Shown: positions 1-13,653 of the stretch, piece by piece
Layout: the number at the start of each line of letters is the position of its first letter
Position numbering within the stretch: position 1 is the first letter of the stretch
Origin: Diadophis punctatus similis
Taxonomy: Eukaryota; Chordata; Lepidosauria; Squamata; Dipsadidae
Assembly: GCA_023053685.1 (NCBI GenBank)
Contig: JALIGW010000005.1
Span: 34,176,980 to 34,240,979 of the forward strand
Length of the DNA stretch: 64,000 bases
Direction: 5' to 3'
Notes under the pieces: model-generated
Seen by the model: only the letters and a program-made list of their open reading frames with translations
What the model was told of the DNA's origin: nothing
Database searches by the model: none
Program-made: the position numbers and the translations under genes

Positions 1-2185
1 CTGGCTGAAAATTATTCATAAGATAGTTGCCCTTTTTAATTGTTGATAGATTTGGTTCTTCTTGTAAGAAGGGAATTGAAGTTACTGTGGGTGGTCCTTA
101 AGCCCAGTTATTGCTCAAAGGATATGATGAAGCAACTTCAGTGATTAAACCAACATTTTTTGAATACAACTTTCTTAGGTAAAAAACATAATTTTAAAAA
201 TTTTAGAAAAATGTAATTTTTTTAAAAAAGTAGATTTTACAGAAAATGTATCTACTCCGATAGTGATCAATATAATGTGGATCTTTAACGCTAGCCAACT
301 ATTTTACTAATAACTTGTCTATTCCTCATTGGAGACATTTTCATTGATTAATTTAATGTGGTGTCCTCTGTGGTACTGAAAGAGAGGTGTTATAATAATA
401 GTGGTTTTTACAAACACTTCAGAAAAATCAAACGAGATTCTTACATTTTATTGTGTTGTCCTATGTACCAAGCCTGGCTCTCTGAACTAATATCTTAATC
501 AGTTTGCTGGAAAAAATGTTATTTTCCTTTTTTGCAGATTTGTCCAAAGATTACCAGAAGTCTCAGTGAATTTTTATCTGTAAAAACTGGGGGAAAGAAT
601 CTAATTTTCTGGAATTATTAATTTCGTGATTGCATTTGATTCCAGGTAATTAATTATTTTATTTTAAATGTGCTATGTTTTTATTTTCTTACTTTTTTAA
701 ATTTGAAGTTATTGTATATTGCTTTGGGTTTCTACAATAAATAAACATGTTTGATAATCAGAAAGGAAATTGAAAGAATGGAAAATGGATACAATACCAA
801 GGAGTAAAGAAAACTGCAAAGACCACCTCACCTTTTCTCTATTTGGATAGCATGGACCTTCAAACATTAACATTTCTTCAGGAAGAAATTTTTCTAATCA
901 TATGCTGGATGTGAGGGTGAAATTTTTCCATCCTTATAGCAAAGATGTATGCATTATATTGTTGCTATTCCTATTACCCTCTCAATCATGAGAATACAAT
1001 AAAACATTTTTTAAAATCATTATATGACCTTTAAAAATATTAAAAAGAATTCATAAGATGTTAACAGACTATCAACAATATTCTGCTACTTACAATACAT
1101 ATGAAATACAATTTTGGACGACATATCTTTAAAAGCAGTACAGGAAAGCTCAAGTAAATTTCAGTAATCCTCAATAGATAAAAACAAACTCAATAGAAAA
1201 TATTCAGAGGAAGTAAAAATCTATAAAGATTGGAGCTAAAGAATAACACATTAAAAGGCAGTGAGTTCTATTATTTATTTTACAAATCAGTGTCATATGT
1301 TTTATTTTTGCTTCCATTGCTATTGAACAAACTCAAATGCTGCTTATGGTTAATTTATCTAAGGTACATCCGTAGATAGAAATGCATGCATATTAGAACT
1401 GTATAATATTCTTATAAAATGTATGTATGTAACAAAACAACCAACTGAAAAAATCTAGTGCCAAGGTTTATATCAATAAAAGTAATAAATATAATGCAGC
1501 TCATATATTATGATATAAATTAATTCTCTATTTTTAAAGAGAAAAACATCTCTAATAATGTAGTTAGAGTTAAATTAGTGTTAAATATGAAGTTTGGCTA
1601 TTAATATAGTAATTTAAAGGTAGAAGTAATCAATGTATCAGATTAGTCTCTGTTCTACTTTTGAACTGCATCATTGATGTGAGCAGAAGAAAAGATGTGT
1701 TACTCAAATACTCAGATTCTGAAGCCTGTAAATCTCAACTTGGTATTGTAAAGAGGGGAAGGAATAATAGATGCAAGGGTCCTACACAAAGAAATAGGAA
1801 AAGGAATATCAAAGACTCAAACCTCTAACCAAAGCTTTAGAGACCTCTAATTTTAGTGGCATTGTAATTATATATTTTAGGATTTAATTTATTTTTATTC
1901 ATTCTCAGATTTAAAATACCTGTTCTTTTCTGAAATGTGATATTCCAGTTGCCATGTATCTGTCATACATTTGCATGTGTACAAGAAACAGATATAAACT
2001 ATATAAACATACAATAATCACTCAGAATAATTAAAATGATAACGGATAATAAAATTATTTTGCTACATGCAAAACCATTGCAAATTTTAATTCACATACT
2101 GTATTCTGTAATAAATGCTTAGAAGCAACTCTTTTAAACAAATAGTAATTTATTCTGAAAAATACAAAATTAAAAACTATTTTGC
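1..2185. other. AT-rich intergenic DNA, no feature recognised
   Basis: No convincing exon or repeat family seen. Only short chance ORFs. Confidence 0.5.
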
Positions 2186-2189
2186 AGTT

Positions 2190-2382
2190 TTCTCAAAGGT
2201 GCTTTTTCCAAGAGGCAACTAGACTTCGTTTTTCTTTGAAGACGTTTTTCTTCTCATCTAAGAAGATTCTTGGATTAAAAATGAAACATCTTCAAATAAA
2301 AACAAGAAAGTCTAGGTGCCTCTTGGAAAAAAGCACCTTTGGGACAATCATGACCTGGATGACTGAGAATCTCCATAGACAT
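2190..2382 (+). mobile_element. Foldback (palindromic) repeat, most complete copy
   Basis: Two arms of about 70-75 nt are near-perfect inverted repeats: the left begins AAGGTGCTTTTTCCAAGAGG and the right ends in its complement near 2340. They meet around 2265-2280. The conserved tail GGACAATCATGACCTGG follows. Related copies lie at 6226, 42887 and 56555. There is no ORF. The family name is not known to me. Confidence 0.65.
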
Positions 2383-5300
2383 TTATCTATCTTGCAATTT
2401 CAAAATAATTTTTAAAAATACGTCCTTAGTTGATTTTTGCAAAACTTTTGCAACTTTTAAATTAGTACCTACTCTTGTTTAAGTACAAAACTTTTCTGAT
2501 TAGAACAGAAAGTAATTGTCTCAATTTTAAAATTAAATCTAAAAACTTTTGTATTCAGTTCAATATATATGTATTTTATTTAAATCATGGTGGATTGGAA
2601 TAACCAAGTTATCAATGCTAGAATGAGAAATCTATTACCATAGTGCTTTCCCCCCAAATATTCTTATATCTAGTATATCTTAATACTGTGCTTCACATTG
2701 CACAGGATAGCAGCCCAGTCCATTTATGTTTAAAATGTGGGTATAACTGAAAAGGTGAAGAAAAAAAGTGGTCCGGAGTATGAATTCTTACAAATTACGG
2801 TCATTTCTCCCTCCTCCTTTCTGTCCAAAGACATTCACAGAATCAGGACTAAGAGACCAAATTACCAAAATAAGAAATCATTCATCCATGATACATCCAC
2901 ACTTGGCTATTTTATTTATACTATTTTTCATATTCTTTTGTAATAGAGCTCATATTTGTCACTTCCAATTCATATACTGTCATGCTTTTCTTTTAAAAAA
3001 CATTTTATTTAAGAATATAGTCACTTAAATATAGTTGTCCCTTGTATTTTCTCCAGGATCACATTAAAAAGACTGTTGTTATTAACTGGAAGATTGCAGT
3101 CAACAGAAATGATCTGAATCTTGTGCTGTGCTTTTCTTGTGCTGTGCATTTATTGCTATCCTACCAATATGATTGTGGTAGTTTGCAGTGAAGTCTTTTA
3201 TACATTAGGTTAGTCTAAATATGGTAAGCCCTACATCAGAAGGACTACTTTTTCCAACTAACAAAATGATTAAAAGTTTTTTGGCAGCTGCAATCATATG
3301 CACAGTTTTGACTAATATAGTATAGGATTTTAATTGTTTAATACATTGTAATTATTAATATAGTAGTGGTACTACACTTCACAGGTAGCCTACATTTGCA
3401 TAACCAATCTATCTTCCCCTGTATTCCCTCTCCCTGTTGCATTACAGTTTAAATCTTACAGCAGTCTAACCACTCTGTGCATCTGATAAAGTTAGCTGTA
3501 GCTCATGAAAGCTTATGCTTTTTAATAAAAATTGTTAGACAGAAAAAGTGCTACCATAAATAACATGGCTCTCTTCCTACGGTACCATATCTAATATGGG
3601 GATTGGTATCAAATAATTTGCATAAATTTGCACACCTGTTTTCTGTGTTAGAAGGATATTATGCCTGGTGCTATGTTTTTCTTGATTTTCAGCAGTTTAC
3701 TTATGAAGACTATGATTTAATTTATAACTAATCCATTGACATCCCTGTTATTTCACTACCGGTACATATAGACTTACTATTGTAAGTATTGTATACACAG
3801 TCAGTTCTAAACCTGGATAATAAATACTACAAATATGATTAGGCTTATCTCTGAATAAACAGAATTGGATTGATTTTATTCAGTCAATCAATTAACCCAG
3901 AAAGCAAAACTGGAAAAGTTATATGTGAAGACAAAGCAAAATATTTTACATAGGTAGACTTGATTCTTCTAGAAGAAATGTAAGATTCCTTGCAAACCTT
4001 GAAAATCAAATATTTTAAATTAAAAACATGATATCCAAAATATACATGGCTATAGATGAAAAAAAACTCAATTAAAATTATTTGTATTTTGCCAACTCTG
4101 TTCATTTCTTCATGATAACCTGAATGAACACAATCTGTTAAAAAAATCATTTCTTATATATGCCATTGGATATGCAATAAGATTGACAATATTTATTTGC
4201 TGAAGTTGCAAAAGTACTGAGACATTGATAGGAATCAATATATATTTATTTTACCCTTCTCTACTGTCATATAGTCAGCACAGCATGTAAAAAAATTTCC
4301 AGACACAATAAATCAGATATAGCATCTGATAAAAATTACAGAAACCTTATCAAAGAAAAGGCAGTAAGAATTCAGTCCGCTCAGGATCTGCAAGCATGCA
4401 TGGGATAGGGGTATTTCATGAACAGAGAGTTATCAAGCATTTGTGCATAGATTTGATATTTGCATAGGTTATCAAGTGAGAGCTGAAACTTCCCAAGAAC
4501 TTAGTCTGATAAAAGGAACATTCTGTAATAGTCTCCTCATTCCGGACAGCATTCACTAAATCATACTCTCTTTTATATTTATCACAACGGGAATTTATTC
4601 TCTTTCCTCCTACCTAAAGCTGATGATAGGATAATCCATGGTCTACATTCTGATAGTTTAGTGCAGAGTGCAAGTGGTCATTCTCTAAGTGTTTACACAT
4701 TCTCCTGGATCCCAAAATACAGTCTTATGTCATGAATGGTTAGTTTCCTATTCCTTTCTTAATTCAGAAACACCAAATGTTCAGTGTCATGGCTAAAAAT
4801 AAAACCAAGAAAAAAGAAAGTGAATAAAATATGAGAGACTACTATTCACAATGTTAAACAGTCAAAATTGTTAAACAATTTTCCACATTGCTTAAAATAT
4901 GCATAATTTTTATACCAAAATCAGTTGCACTGGTTTTGCTCTTTACATTTTAGATCAGCTAAAAGAACATGGTTAGATTAACATTTCACTAAACTATCTG
5001 TAAAGTTAGCCATTTATAGTTTAAGATGTGTGAATCCAGCCAATTGCAATAATGTAACAAATCATGTTTAGAGCAAACCACATTTAGCATAAATACAGCT
5101 AATTTGTATCTGCTTGGTGATATCCAAAATAAACTTTTATTGTTAATACAGTTTCACCAACTGATTGCAAGAAACAAATGAACTTATTCATAATCAAAAA
5201 TAATTTTGTATTGGGAAAAGATTGGGAAGACAGAATTTCAATATTTTTTTTGTCAGCATCTTTTTTACATGTTAATTCATATAGTTTGGTTGATAATTTT

Positions 5301-5741
5301 TAAAATTTCTTCACAAATTAATACTGTATACCATATTTATAACAGCATCATTATGAAAATTCAATTTTACATAATAATTACATTTAATTTAATGTTTCAA
5401 TTTCACAAAGCCTAATGTATTACAGACAAAAAAACAAAACAAAAGGGAAGGACAACTGAAAACCAGTATAAGCTACTGCAACATTTCTTACAGAAGTGAT
5501 ATCAAATATTGTTATTTTAATACATATACAAAATTCCTGCTATGGATTTTACCGTCTTTCTTTATATTTAAACAACAAATGAAGACCAAATGACAATCTT
5601 TTTTTATTTTTGTTTTTCATAGCAGAAGGAAAACATGATATACATCGCATGCATTATCTTTGCCATAACTTTCTTTTGATAATTTGAACAGAATTTTCAT
5701 TAAGGTAGATTTATTTGACTCAGGTATCTATAGCAGGTATA
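2383..5741. other. AT-rich intergenic DNA
   Basis: No exon seen. A short stretch near 3470-3535 (containing gttagctgtagctcatgaaa) resembles an old interspersed repeat common in amniotes, whose family I cannot name with confidence. Confidence 0.4.
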
Positions 5742-5749
5742 TAGTAGAG

Positions 5750-6100
5750 CCGTGATGGCGAACCTATGGCACGCATGCCATAGGTGGCACAAAGCTCTGT
5801 GGGCACGTGAGCCGTCGCCTTAGTTCAGCTCCACTGCGCATGCGCGCATGCCTCCCGTCGGTCAGCTGGTCTTTGGGTCTCTGCCATGCATGCATGCGCG
5901 CTTGCGCAGGGAGAGGGGTGTGTGCGGGGGTGCATGTGTGGGGGTGCACGCATGCATGGGGGCAGGGTGCATGCGGGGTGCACACATGCATGGGGGGCGT
6001 GGGCGGGGCACATGCACAGGGCTGCACACGCATTACATTTTGGCGGTTTGCACATACGTGCGCTTTGGGCACTTGGTCCGGAAAAGATTAGCCATCACTG
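5750..6100. mobile_element. hAT-type MITE with 8-bp target duplication
   Basis: Flanked on both sides by TAGTAGAG (5742-5749 and 6101-6108). Ends are imperfect inverted repeats (CCGTGATGGCGAACC / GATTAGCCATCACTG). The interior is a CpG- and TG-rich run of degenerate GCATGC / GGGGTGCA units. Overlapping ORFs here in several frames are composition artefacts. A second copy of the left end is at 38249. Confidence 0.85.
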
Positions 6101-6225
6101 TAGTAGAGTGAAAAAACTAGTCATGAATATGTGCTCCAAGTGCTTCAACGACCCACTAAAAGGATGCAAATTACCAGCTGTCTGCAAGGAATATAAATCC
6201 TTCCATTCCCCACTATCCTGTCAGA

Positions 6226-6325
6226 GCTGAAGAAGCTTCTTGGATGAGAAGCTAAACATCTTCAAAGAAAAAACAAAAAAGTCCAGTTGCCTTCTGAAAA
6301 AGCACCTTTGGGATAGTCATGAATA
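6226..6325 (+). mobile_element. Foldback repeat, partial copy
   Basis: Carries the right-hand arm of the 2190 family: GAAGAAGCTTCTTGGATGAG through AAAGCACCTTTGGGATAG. Confidence 0.6.
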
Positions 6326-6487
6326 TATACTTTGGAAAAAGATGCCAAATCTAATAGGATATCAATGTCCTTAAGGCACCTGAAAACTGCTATCGTATGC
6401 TCACACCCAAGTGTGCAGAAGTTGAAAATCCAAGCTATATTGTGGCTTAATAGTGTAAAAATGTGTAAACATTAGTTTACACATAAT

Positions 6488-6530
6488 GTTAGCATTAATA
6501 GCATTAATAGCATTAATGCTATTAACTAAT
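6488..6530. repeat. Short tandem repeat with 22-bp perfect palindrome
   Basis: AGCATTAAT repeats three times. 6504-6525 reads identically on both strands (TTAATAGCATT + AATGCTATTAA). Confidence 0.6.
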
Positions 6531-6650
6531 GTTCTAATAGCAAGTTAATAGCATTAGTCTCAGTCTTACTGTTACCAGCCTCAATGGATTTCATTGTTTC
6601 ATTAGATTATTGAAATGTTAGCCTAAAATGGAAGGAATAATGTTCTATTC

Positions 6651-6815
6651 CATGGGTGTCAATCTCGCCGCGTCATGTTGATGTCACGTGACATATTGTG
6701 ATGTGTTTTTTGTCTTTGCGGAGCTGGGGTGGGCATGATGCATCCGGCCTGCGCATGACGCATCCGGCCTGCGCATGACGCATCCAGCCTGTAGGCCATC
6801 AGTTTGACACCCCTG
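6651..6815. mobile_element. hAT-type MITE with 8-bp target duplication
   Basis: Flanked by TTCTATTC (6643-6650 and 6816-6823). Ends CATGGGTGTCAA / TTTGACACCCCTG. Inside, a 20-bp unit (CATCCGGCCTGCGCATGACG) repeats at 6741, 6761 and partly 6781. The same family occurs at 37635 and 49724. Confidence 0.85.
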
Positions 6816-9720
6816 TTCTATTCCTTTAGGGAAACCAAATACACTTTGGGGGGGGGGAGTGTATTCATATATAAACCCAGTTAGCATAATCATGGAGGTA
6901 TTTTTCTTTAACAAATGTTTCCATACCATTTTTTCCACTGACTGCAACTCTGTGGTCAGAGATGAGATATGTCTCTGCTCTTTCATTCTTGATACTTCTT
7001 GAAACCTATTCTAGAAAAGGGGGCCTTAGGGAATTTGCATCAGCATAACCTTTTCATTTTCCAGCATTCATTTCAAAGTAACAAATGTATACTGATTACT
7101 CCTACTTAACCATCAGTTGCTGAAAGACAAGAATATAGTCTAATTTCCTACATACTGTTTTCAAAATTATGCTATGAATCTAAGCTTCTTTGAAGTTCAG
7201 ACCTATCTGCTCCTGTGTCTTGGCTCCATTTATAGCTGAAGATCCCTTGGCATTATGTACCAAGGATCAGATTCAAGTGTGAAACATACATGAAATGTTT
7301 CTGTAGTAAGTAGTTCCTAAACTGCAGTCTAGAAAGCAACCATAGGTACAGTATGAGGATATTGAAGATGGGCCCTGGAATAGATAATTTTACATATATA
7401 AAATTGCACACAAATGTTCAAACTGTCATATCTCATGTTAATGTTATCTTGTAATTTTGGCAATGATGCTAAAATATTGTAAGACTTCCTATTGTAATCT
7501 CATAATATTTGGGCCATTAAAAATAATTTTGATTTGAATGATGAAAGGGATTGATCACATTTATCAAGGTGCCCAAAAGTCTTTATGATTGATACCTATC
7601 TTATGTGGTGAGCCTCAGTATAACATAGTAGTCTATATTAAGGGGGGAAATGGGAAGCATTGCTCTAAACATCACAGGCATTCAGCACAGACTGTCTGTT
7701 GAATGTTCCTTATTTTATTGCCAGTACTAAGCGCTAATGCTTAAAAAATGCAAAATATTAGTATGCCAACAGAGCCTGGAACAGTAAAAAGTTAATAAAA
7801 ATTAAGTGATAATCCTCACACCCATTTTTACAAGAATGAATGTGGGTCATACTTCCCAGTACTTACAAACAGCACAACTAACACAGCTAGCACAAATTTT
7901 CCCATGCTTTAGGTTGCCAACAGTTCCATAAATCAATAAATAACAAATAAATCAAATACAGTAACATAGGTGGATTGAAAAGGATACAATATCAAAGCTT
8001 CAACATTTGTTCTGGGGATAATTTATGTACATAATGCCTATATGGCAGATAGATTTGCCTAGCCTTTTACATTAAAAATCAAGAGCTTTTCTACTGGCAC
8101 ATGATTCACCATTTCAAATATTTACTTATTTACTTATTTAATTAATTATTTAATTATTTAATACCACCTGTATTATTTTTACAAATAACTCAATTATATG
8201 AGAATGTTACTATATTTTAAACCAGTTTTAAAGGGGCCAAAACTGTACAGTGAAATTTGGGGCTACCACAGCAGGACCGCAGAAATCTAGATTACTACTA
8301 AATAGCAAAGAGGTTTGACTGTATTTTTTGTTGCCATCTAGTGGTTATCTGGATTTTGGTATATATTCCTAATGAAACTGATATCATACTTAGGTTTACA
8401 TACAAATAAACAGCATTTCTAATGATTATCATTCTTTTTTTAGTAGGAACTAAAGCTTTCTCTTCTCTTAAAATAATTTTGATTCCTTCTGAATTGTAAG
8501 AAATGAATTCCAGTAATAGACACTTATGATCAGGGCAGATGAATCGATTAAAAAATTAGAATTACCGTATGTATTTTGGAGGTGCTTTTTGAAAGGTAAA
8601 AAAATACCTTACAAACCTAACTGTTACATCTAAGGAAGCTAACATGTGATGAGATCAGCTATCATATTACATCCTAAAATTCTCAAAGCTCTTAACTAAT
8701 ACACACAACATAGCTTGGTGAATATTTTTACATAGGGCAGGGCTCCCAAAATAACTGTAAATAAATTAATTAAATCCCTCCCTGAGAAGGGATGAAAGGT
8801 GGAAATGCATACCAACAAACAACTCTATATTAGAAACATCAGCAAAAATTATTTGTAGACTGCTAGGCTACAAATAAATTTTACTTCATAGTGTTTTCCC
8901 AAAGATTTTACACAACAATTTTTTAAAGCTGATTTAAGAAATGAGTTAGATATCTAAAAAGCTAATGATTATTGATAGATAAGCTCTAATACTTGTCTGT
9001 AGGCCCAGAAATAAAGAGAAGAAAAAGCTTTTCTCAGAAGTGAAATGATAACCAAACAAGTACCAAATTTCTCATTTGTTTTCTGAATGTTGGATAAACT
9101 GACTGAAATGTGAAAAATTTGAAATGTGAAAAATTTGGTTGAATGCTTCTAAGATTTGTGATTTGATGATGCCTATCACAAGACCTGGTTCCATCCCGAG
9201 GCATAAGTAGCCAGTTGAATGGCAGAAGCCTTGTGATTGTTTTGTTGTGTTCTCAGTCACCATTTTATATTTTGTATTCTTTGTTACATTTTGTACTTAC
9301 GTATTGTATTGTTTATTGTTATATTGTTATTGATTGTTTTTTATGCTGTATGATGTCCAAATCTTATGAACGAATAAATGAATGGGAAATGAATGGATGC
9401 TATTCCAACAGAATTGTCTTGTGGACATGTGCATGTTACCCATACAGTCTCAGGTTTTGAGATCATGCAGCACCTCTACAAACCTTTTGAACGGCGATGG
9501 CTACTTCATGCCATAAATTTGGAGTAGTGTTGTTCTCAAGCACAAACAAAATGCTTCGTTGCATAGCCTTTTTAATTTACTGTAAGTTTATCAATTTAAA
9601 AAGAAAGTTTGGAGAAAAATAGATTATTCTGAGGAAATATTCTCCATTCTGATAATTAAATTAATTCAGGACTGAATGTTTTCCTTGCAATAATTACATC
9701 TATATTTTTGCCTTCAGCTT
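6816..9720. other. AT-rich intergenic DNA, no feature recognised
   Basis: No exon seen. Contains a short TTTA-type simple repeat near 8120-8165 and a 17-bp duplication near 9105-9136. Confidence 0.5.
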
Positions 9721-9950
9721 ATAGCACTTAGACTTATATACCGCTTCATAGTGCTTTACAGCCCTCTCTAAGTGGTTTACAGAGTTCAGCATATTGCCCC
9801 CAACAATCTGGGTCCTCATTTTACCGACCTCAGAAGGATGGAAGACTGAGTCGACCTTGAGCCTGGTGAGATTTGAACAGCTGAACTGCTGAACTAGCAG
9901 TCACTGAAGTAGGTTGCAGTGCTGCTTTTAACCACTGCGCCACCTCGGCT
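9721..9950 (-). mobile_element. tRNA-derived SINE with TATTGC-type tail
   Basis: On the minus strand it starts AGCCGAGGTGGCGCAGTGGT (A-box-like). It has a B-box-like TTCAAATCTC, the body ACCCAGATTGTTGGGGGC, and ends near GTATATAAGTCTAAGTGC. Nearly identical to the copies at 15660 and 44879. Confidence 0.85.
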
Positions 9951-12900
9951 CATATGCCATCAGATCTGGACATTCTAATAAAATAGCTGCTTGAAAGCAG
10001 AAAGTCTATTTTCCTTTAGTGTTGAGCCCAGAGTGATGTACTTGGAGCAAGAAGACAAAGATAAATTGGTTCAACTATGAAGGCATTTGGAAACTATGGA
10101 AATACTGATATGTTCTCAGCTTTATCTTCATTACCAATTGCTGTGGTGCTAATATAGTTTATCATTTATATCCCATTGTTTCAAACAATTGTAATTGTTT
10201 CAAACAATTGTCCTACAAAAAAAGGTATTAAACTATTTTTCACAAATAAATAAAATCGCTGCTGAGACACTGTCCAGAACTTCACAGGTGGAAAACTATG
10301 CAGCATTCCAGATTCGTAGTACAAAATGAGATTCATAGTGTGCACATCAGTTGTCAGGAACAGTTTATACTAAATAGACCTTGCCACTATGCAGTCCAGG
10401 TATGGAACTAGTTGCTTCAAGCTGTCCCTGAAATATGTTACGTGCATGTTCTGATGCCATTCAAATGTGGGTTGCTGTACCTCGCTATGAAAACAGTATA
10501 AATAATCAGTAATCATTCTGATCATCCATTTATAAAGATTTCAGGATGAGAAATTAGACCTCCCTGCACATAGTGCATATTTCACATTCCTCCACTATTC
10601 TTTCTTAGACCCCCTTTGCACCGTCCAGTTTTTATGCTGATAATTGTTTGGCAGACTTCCATATTTGTGGGCTGTTCACTCATCACAGCACATGTAATGC
10701 TTGCAACTGCTTTTATTTATTCCTGGTATATGATTAATTAGGCCATCTGTCTTTTATGTCCACCACCACCCCCATTCCTCTTCTAACATGTTGTCCGTGC
10801 CACCAGGCTGTCAGTCAAGGTCAAGGGCTCACCCCAAGGTCTCAGTCTTTTCCTCTCTGTTGACAAAATAACAGTGACCTGACATTACCTCTTGAAACTT
10901 CCACAAAAATGGCAAAGATATGAAAGGTTGACTTTAGCTGGCATCAATCGTGATGAAGACAAATAGGATAACCAGCTTCATAATCATAAATATTTGAGGA
11001 GGCACAAAGTTTCAGCAGAGTAAGACCAGGGTGATATCGAGCTCAAAGTTTAAACTTTTGTTGAGCAGTTACAAAGGAATGAAGTTTTAATATGGTAGTT
11101 TTATACTAATTTGTTATCTATGAGGAATAATTAAAAGCATTTTGCTAACTTTCTGAACCATTAAAAGTTACTTGGGAAAAGTATTTACTTGGTTGTAGTT
11201 GAGAGATATGGGCATGACTTTTTGGAGAGAGCTTGTGGATGTAGAAACAATGTGTGGTTGTTGTTTTTTAAACCACACCTTTGAAAATGACTTCTCTTGC
11301 CCATGGTGCAGCAAGATGAGCCTGATTCAAAGTTTCATGTACATGAAAGATGTAGCGAAAGTACATGAAACATGGCGCAAAAAGAACAAAGCAGATCTAG
11401 CACTGGCTTAGTTTTAAAGTTTATTGGTTTAGCACAGGATTTGGCAACACTAGGATAATGACACTAGGATACTTATAACAATATTAACATTTGTTAACCT
11501 TGTCTTAGTGCAAGGGTGAGCAACTTTCTTTGGTCTGAGTGCTGTGTTATAACTACCCATATTTAGCTGAGGACTACAGGGTGGTGCAACCATTTAGACT
11601 GTGACACTGCAGGAGTTTTGAGGAATGAATTTTTGTGGATCTTTTTGAGGACTGAAGGGTTTCAAACAGTAGGAGTTTGAAACAATTGGACTATTTTCTT
11701 TCCTCCATATTAAATGATACAGCTTTTGCTTGTTTTGTTTTTTTGAAAGTCAATAATTGCTGGGATTGTCATATTCTGTGACAGAAATAAAAAAATAAAT
11801 CTGATTAAAATAAATTAAAGGAATAGCAGCAATTTTTGTAATAATCAGAAAAGATAATTACCATTGCACAAGTGTAATTTGAAGCAGCTGAGTCAAGCCT
11901 TTGGGAGCATTTAAAATTAATACTCATCCACTGTGCTTATAAAGTAGGCAAGCTAAAAGCAACTACTTGCTTCAAGAGTCACACTACTTCACACTTTGTC
12001 CCTGAACCTTAAGAAGAATGGAAACAGGGTAACACTTTGAAATTACAACTATTGTTTTTTACAGATATGAAACAGCTGGTAAGTTAAAGAAAAATCAGTA
12101 ATGTAATTTTGAACAGATGGTCAGAATATGTTGAAGTAGAGGTTCCACCTTATGGTTGTAGAAACATTAGTAAGTAAAACTGAAGTGAATATACATATAA
12201 CAAATATGCTGAATTTCTCATTTTCACCACTTAAAAGTTTTGCATCGGAAATGTTAAAGGTGACTTTTAATTTATGTTTGGAATTAGAAGTGAATGTTAG
12301 CACACATTCTATGTGATCTATCTGATTTACTAATATTAAAATTATAATTTAATCATGAAATTATACTTAATGCTAAGAACTGTGACTGCTTTAGTCTTTG
12401 GAAAATAGCTTCTAGACTACAAGGCTGGCTGGAATCAGTATCTTCCAGAGAGGAAGCCTTACTTCAAAACACTTACTTTGAGGTAAGGGAGAGATGTTCT
12501 GCCAGGATTTACCCCATGTCTTCTTGGAATAGCTGCATCTGCATTTCATATCACAAAGGAGAGCCAATGTGCAGCAATTAAGGTGTTGGAGCAGGACAGT
12601 GAAAACTCAAGTTGAAATCCACCCTCTGTGATGGAATGACTTGGTTGCTATTCTGAAGAAATTTGAGGGACAAATTTATTCAGGCAATTTTGTTTTACAT
12701 TATAATCCTGCCAATAGTGAAAATATATTTTGGCTAGTGCATTTTAATTAGACATAAAAATAGAATTAATTTTACCCAGTAATTTGGGGTTAATAATTAA
12801 GCTAAGAAAATGTTTGATTGGAGAACTAGTTTTCCAATTTGTGCAACATAAATATCTTGATATTTGAATATAATTTTCAGTGGAAAACTATGCACCTTCC

Positions 12901-13645
12901 CACCAAATTACGTTTGGTTTCCAGAGGGTCTCTTGTAGCAAAATCTGTAATAATATCCCAAGGTTAAAAGGATATAAGCCTGTGTTGCATTAGACATGGT
13001 TGTATTAAAAACTTGGAGTAAGATGGCATACTTTTGTGTTCACCCATGAATAGAAATGATTTATGAGTTTCAACTTAGGAATGATTTGTGGGAGAACTTG
13101 CGGGAAAGAAAATGAGAGCCTTATAAAATGCTGTAGGAATTGAACAATGTGTTCCTTGTATACATATTGATTAACAATGGAAAACCAAGTTACATTTGGT
13201 AGGGTCAGCTCTGTCAGTCAAAGAAAATATACTGTGGATTGTAATTCTCTGAACAATGTGCTCTTAAATTTTCATTATGGAACTGTATCATAAATATGCT
13301 TACAGAAAAGTTCATTTGCGTTCAAATTTTATATATAATCCTGTAATCCTATTCTCTTTCTTAATAACCATATATTTGCTGTAACATGTGTAAAATCTCC
13401 TATGATATGCATTACAAGAAAATAATTTGTGGCTTTACAGATGTTACTTATACTTACTAAAACTTTATAATTATAAATTGGCAATGGTGATAGTTGGCGG
13501 GAATTGTAATTAGCATATCTCCACTGTGTATTTCCATAATGTTATTTGTGGATACTTTCTCATACATAACCAGTTAATTCTGTCACATCTTGCCAGTTAT
13601 ATGAAATTATAGTTTAAAATGTATAAGATTTTAAAATATATAAGA
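9951..13645. other. AT-rich intergenic DNA, no gene recognised
   Basis: No convincing exon. A 70-codon ORF at 11199-11411 (+) contains CGCC and CPWC but resembles nothing I know and is probably chance. Near 10177-10212 a 19-bp unit (TTTCAAACAATTG core) is duplicated. Confidence 0.45.
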
Positions 13646-13653
13646 ACTTAAAT

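Noticed and set aside
2283..2310. Hammerhead-ribozyme-like GGATGAG...CGAAAC core in the foldback family (clearest at 42910-42930)
   Set aside because: The conserved CTGATGA box reads GGATGA, stem II would be only a few bases, and no NUH cleavage site with flanking helices could be drawn.
5764..6230. Overlapping ORFs of 76-114 codons on both strands
   Set aside because: All lie in the repeat-rich hAT MITE and have Cys/His/Ala/Pro-biased, repetitive sequence with no splice or coding signal.
11199..11411. 70-codon ORF with CGCC and CPWC, zinc-finger-like
   Set aside because: No spacing typical of a known finger, no neighbouring exon, no family resemblance.
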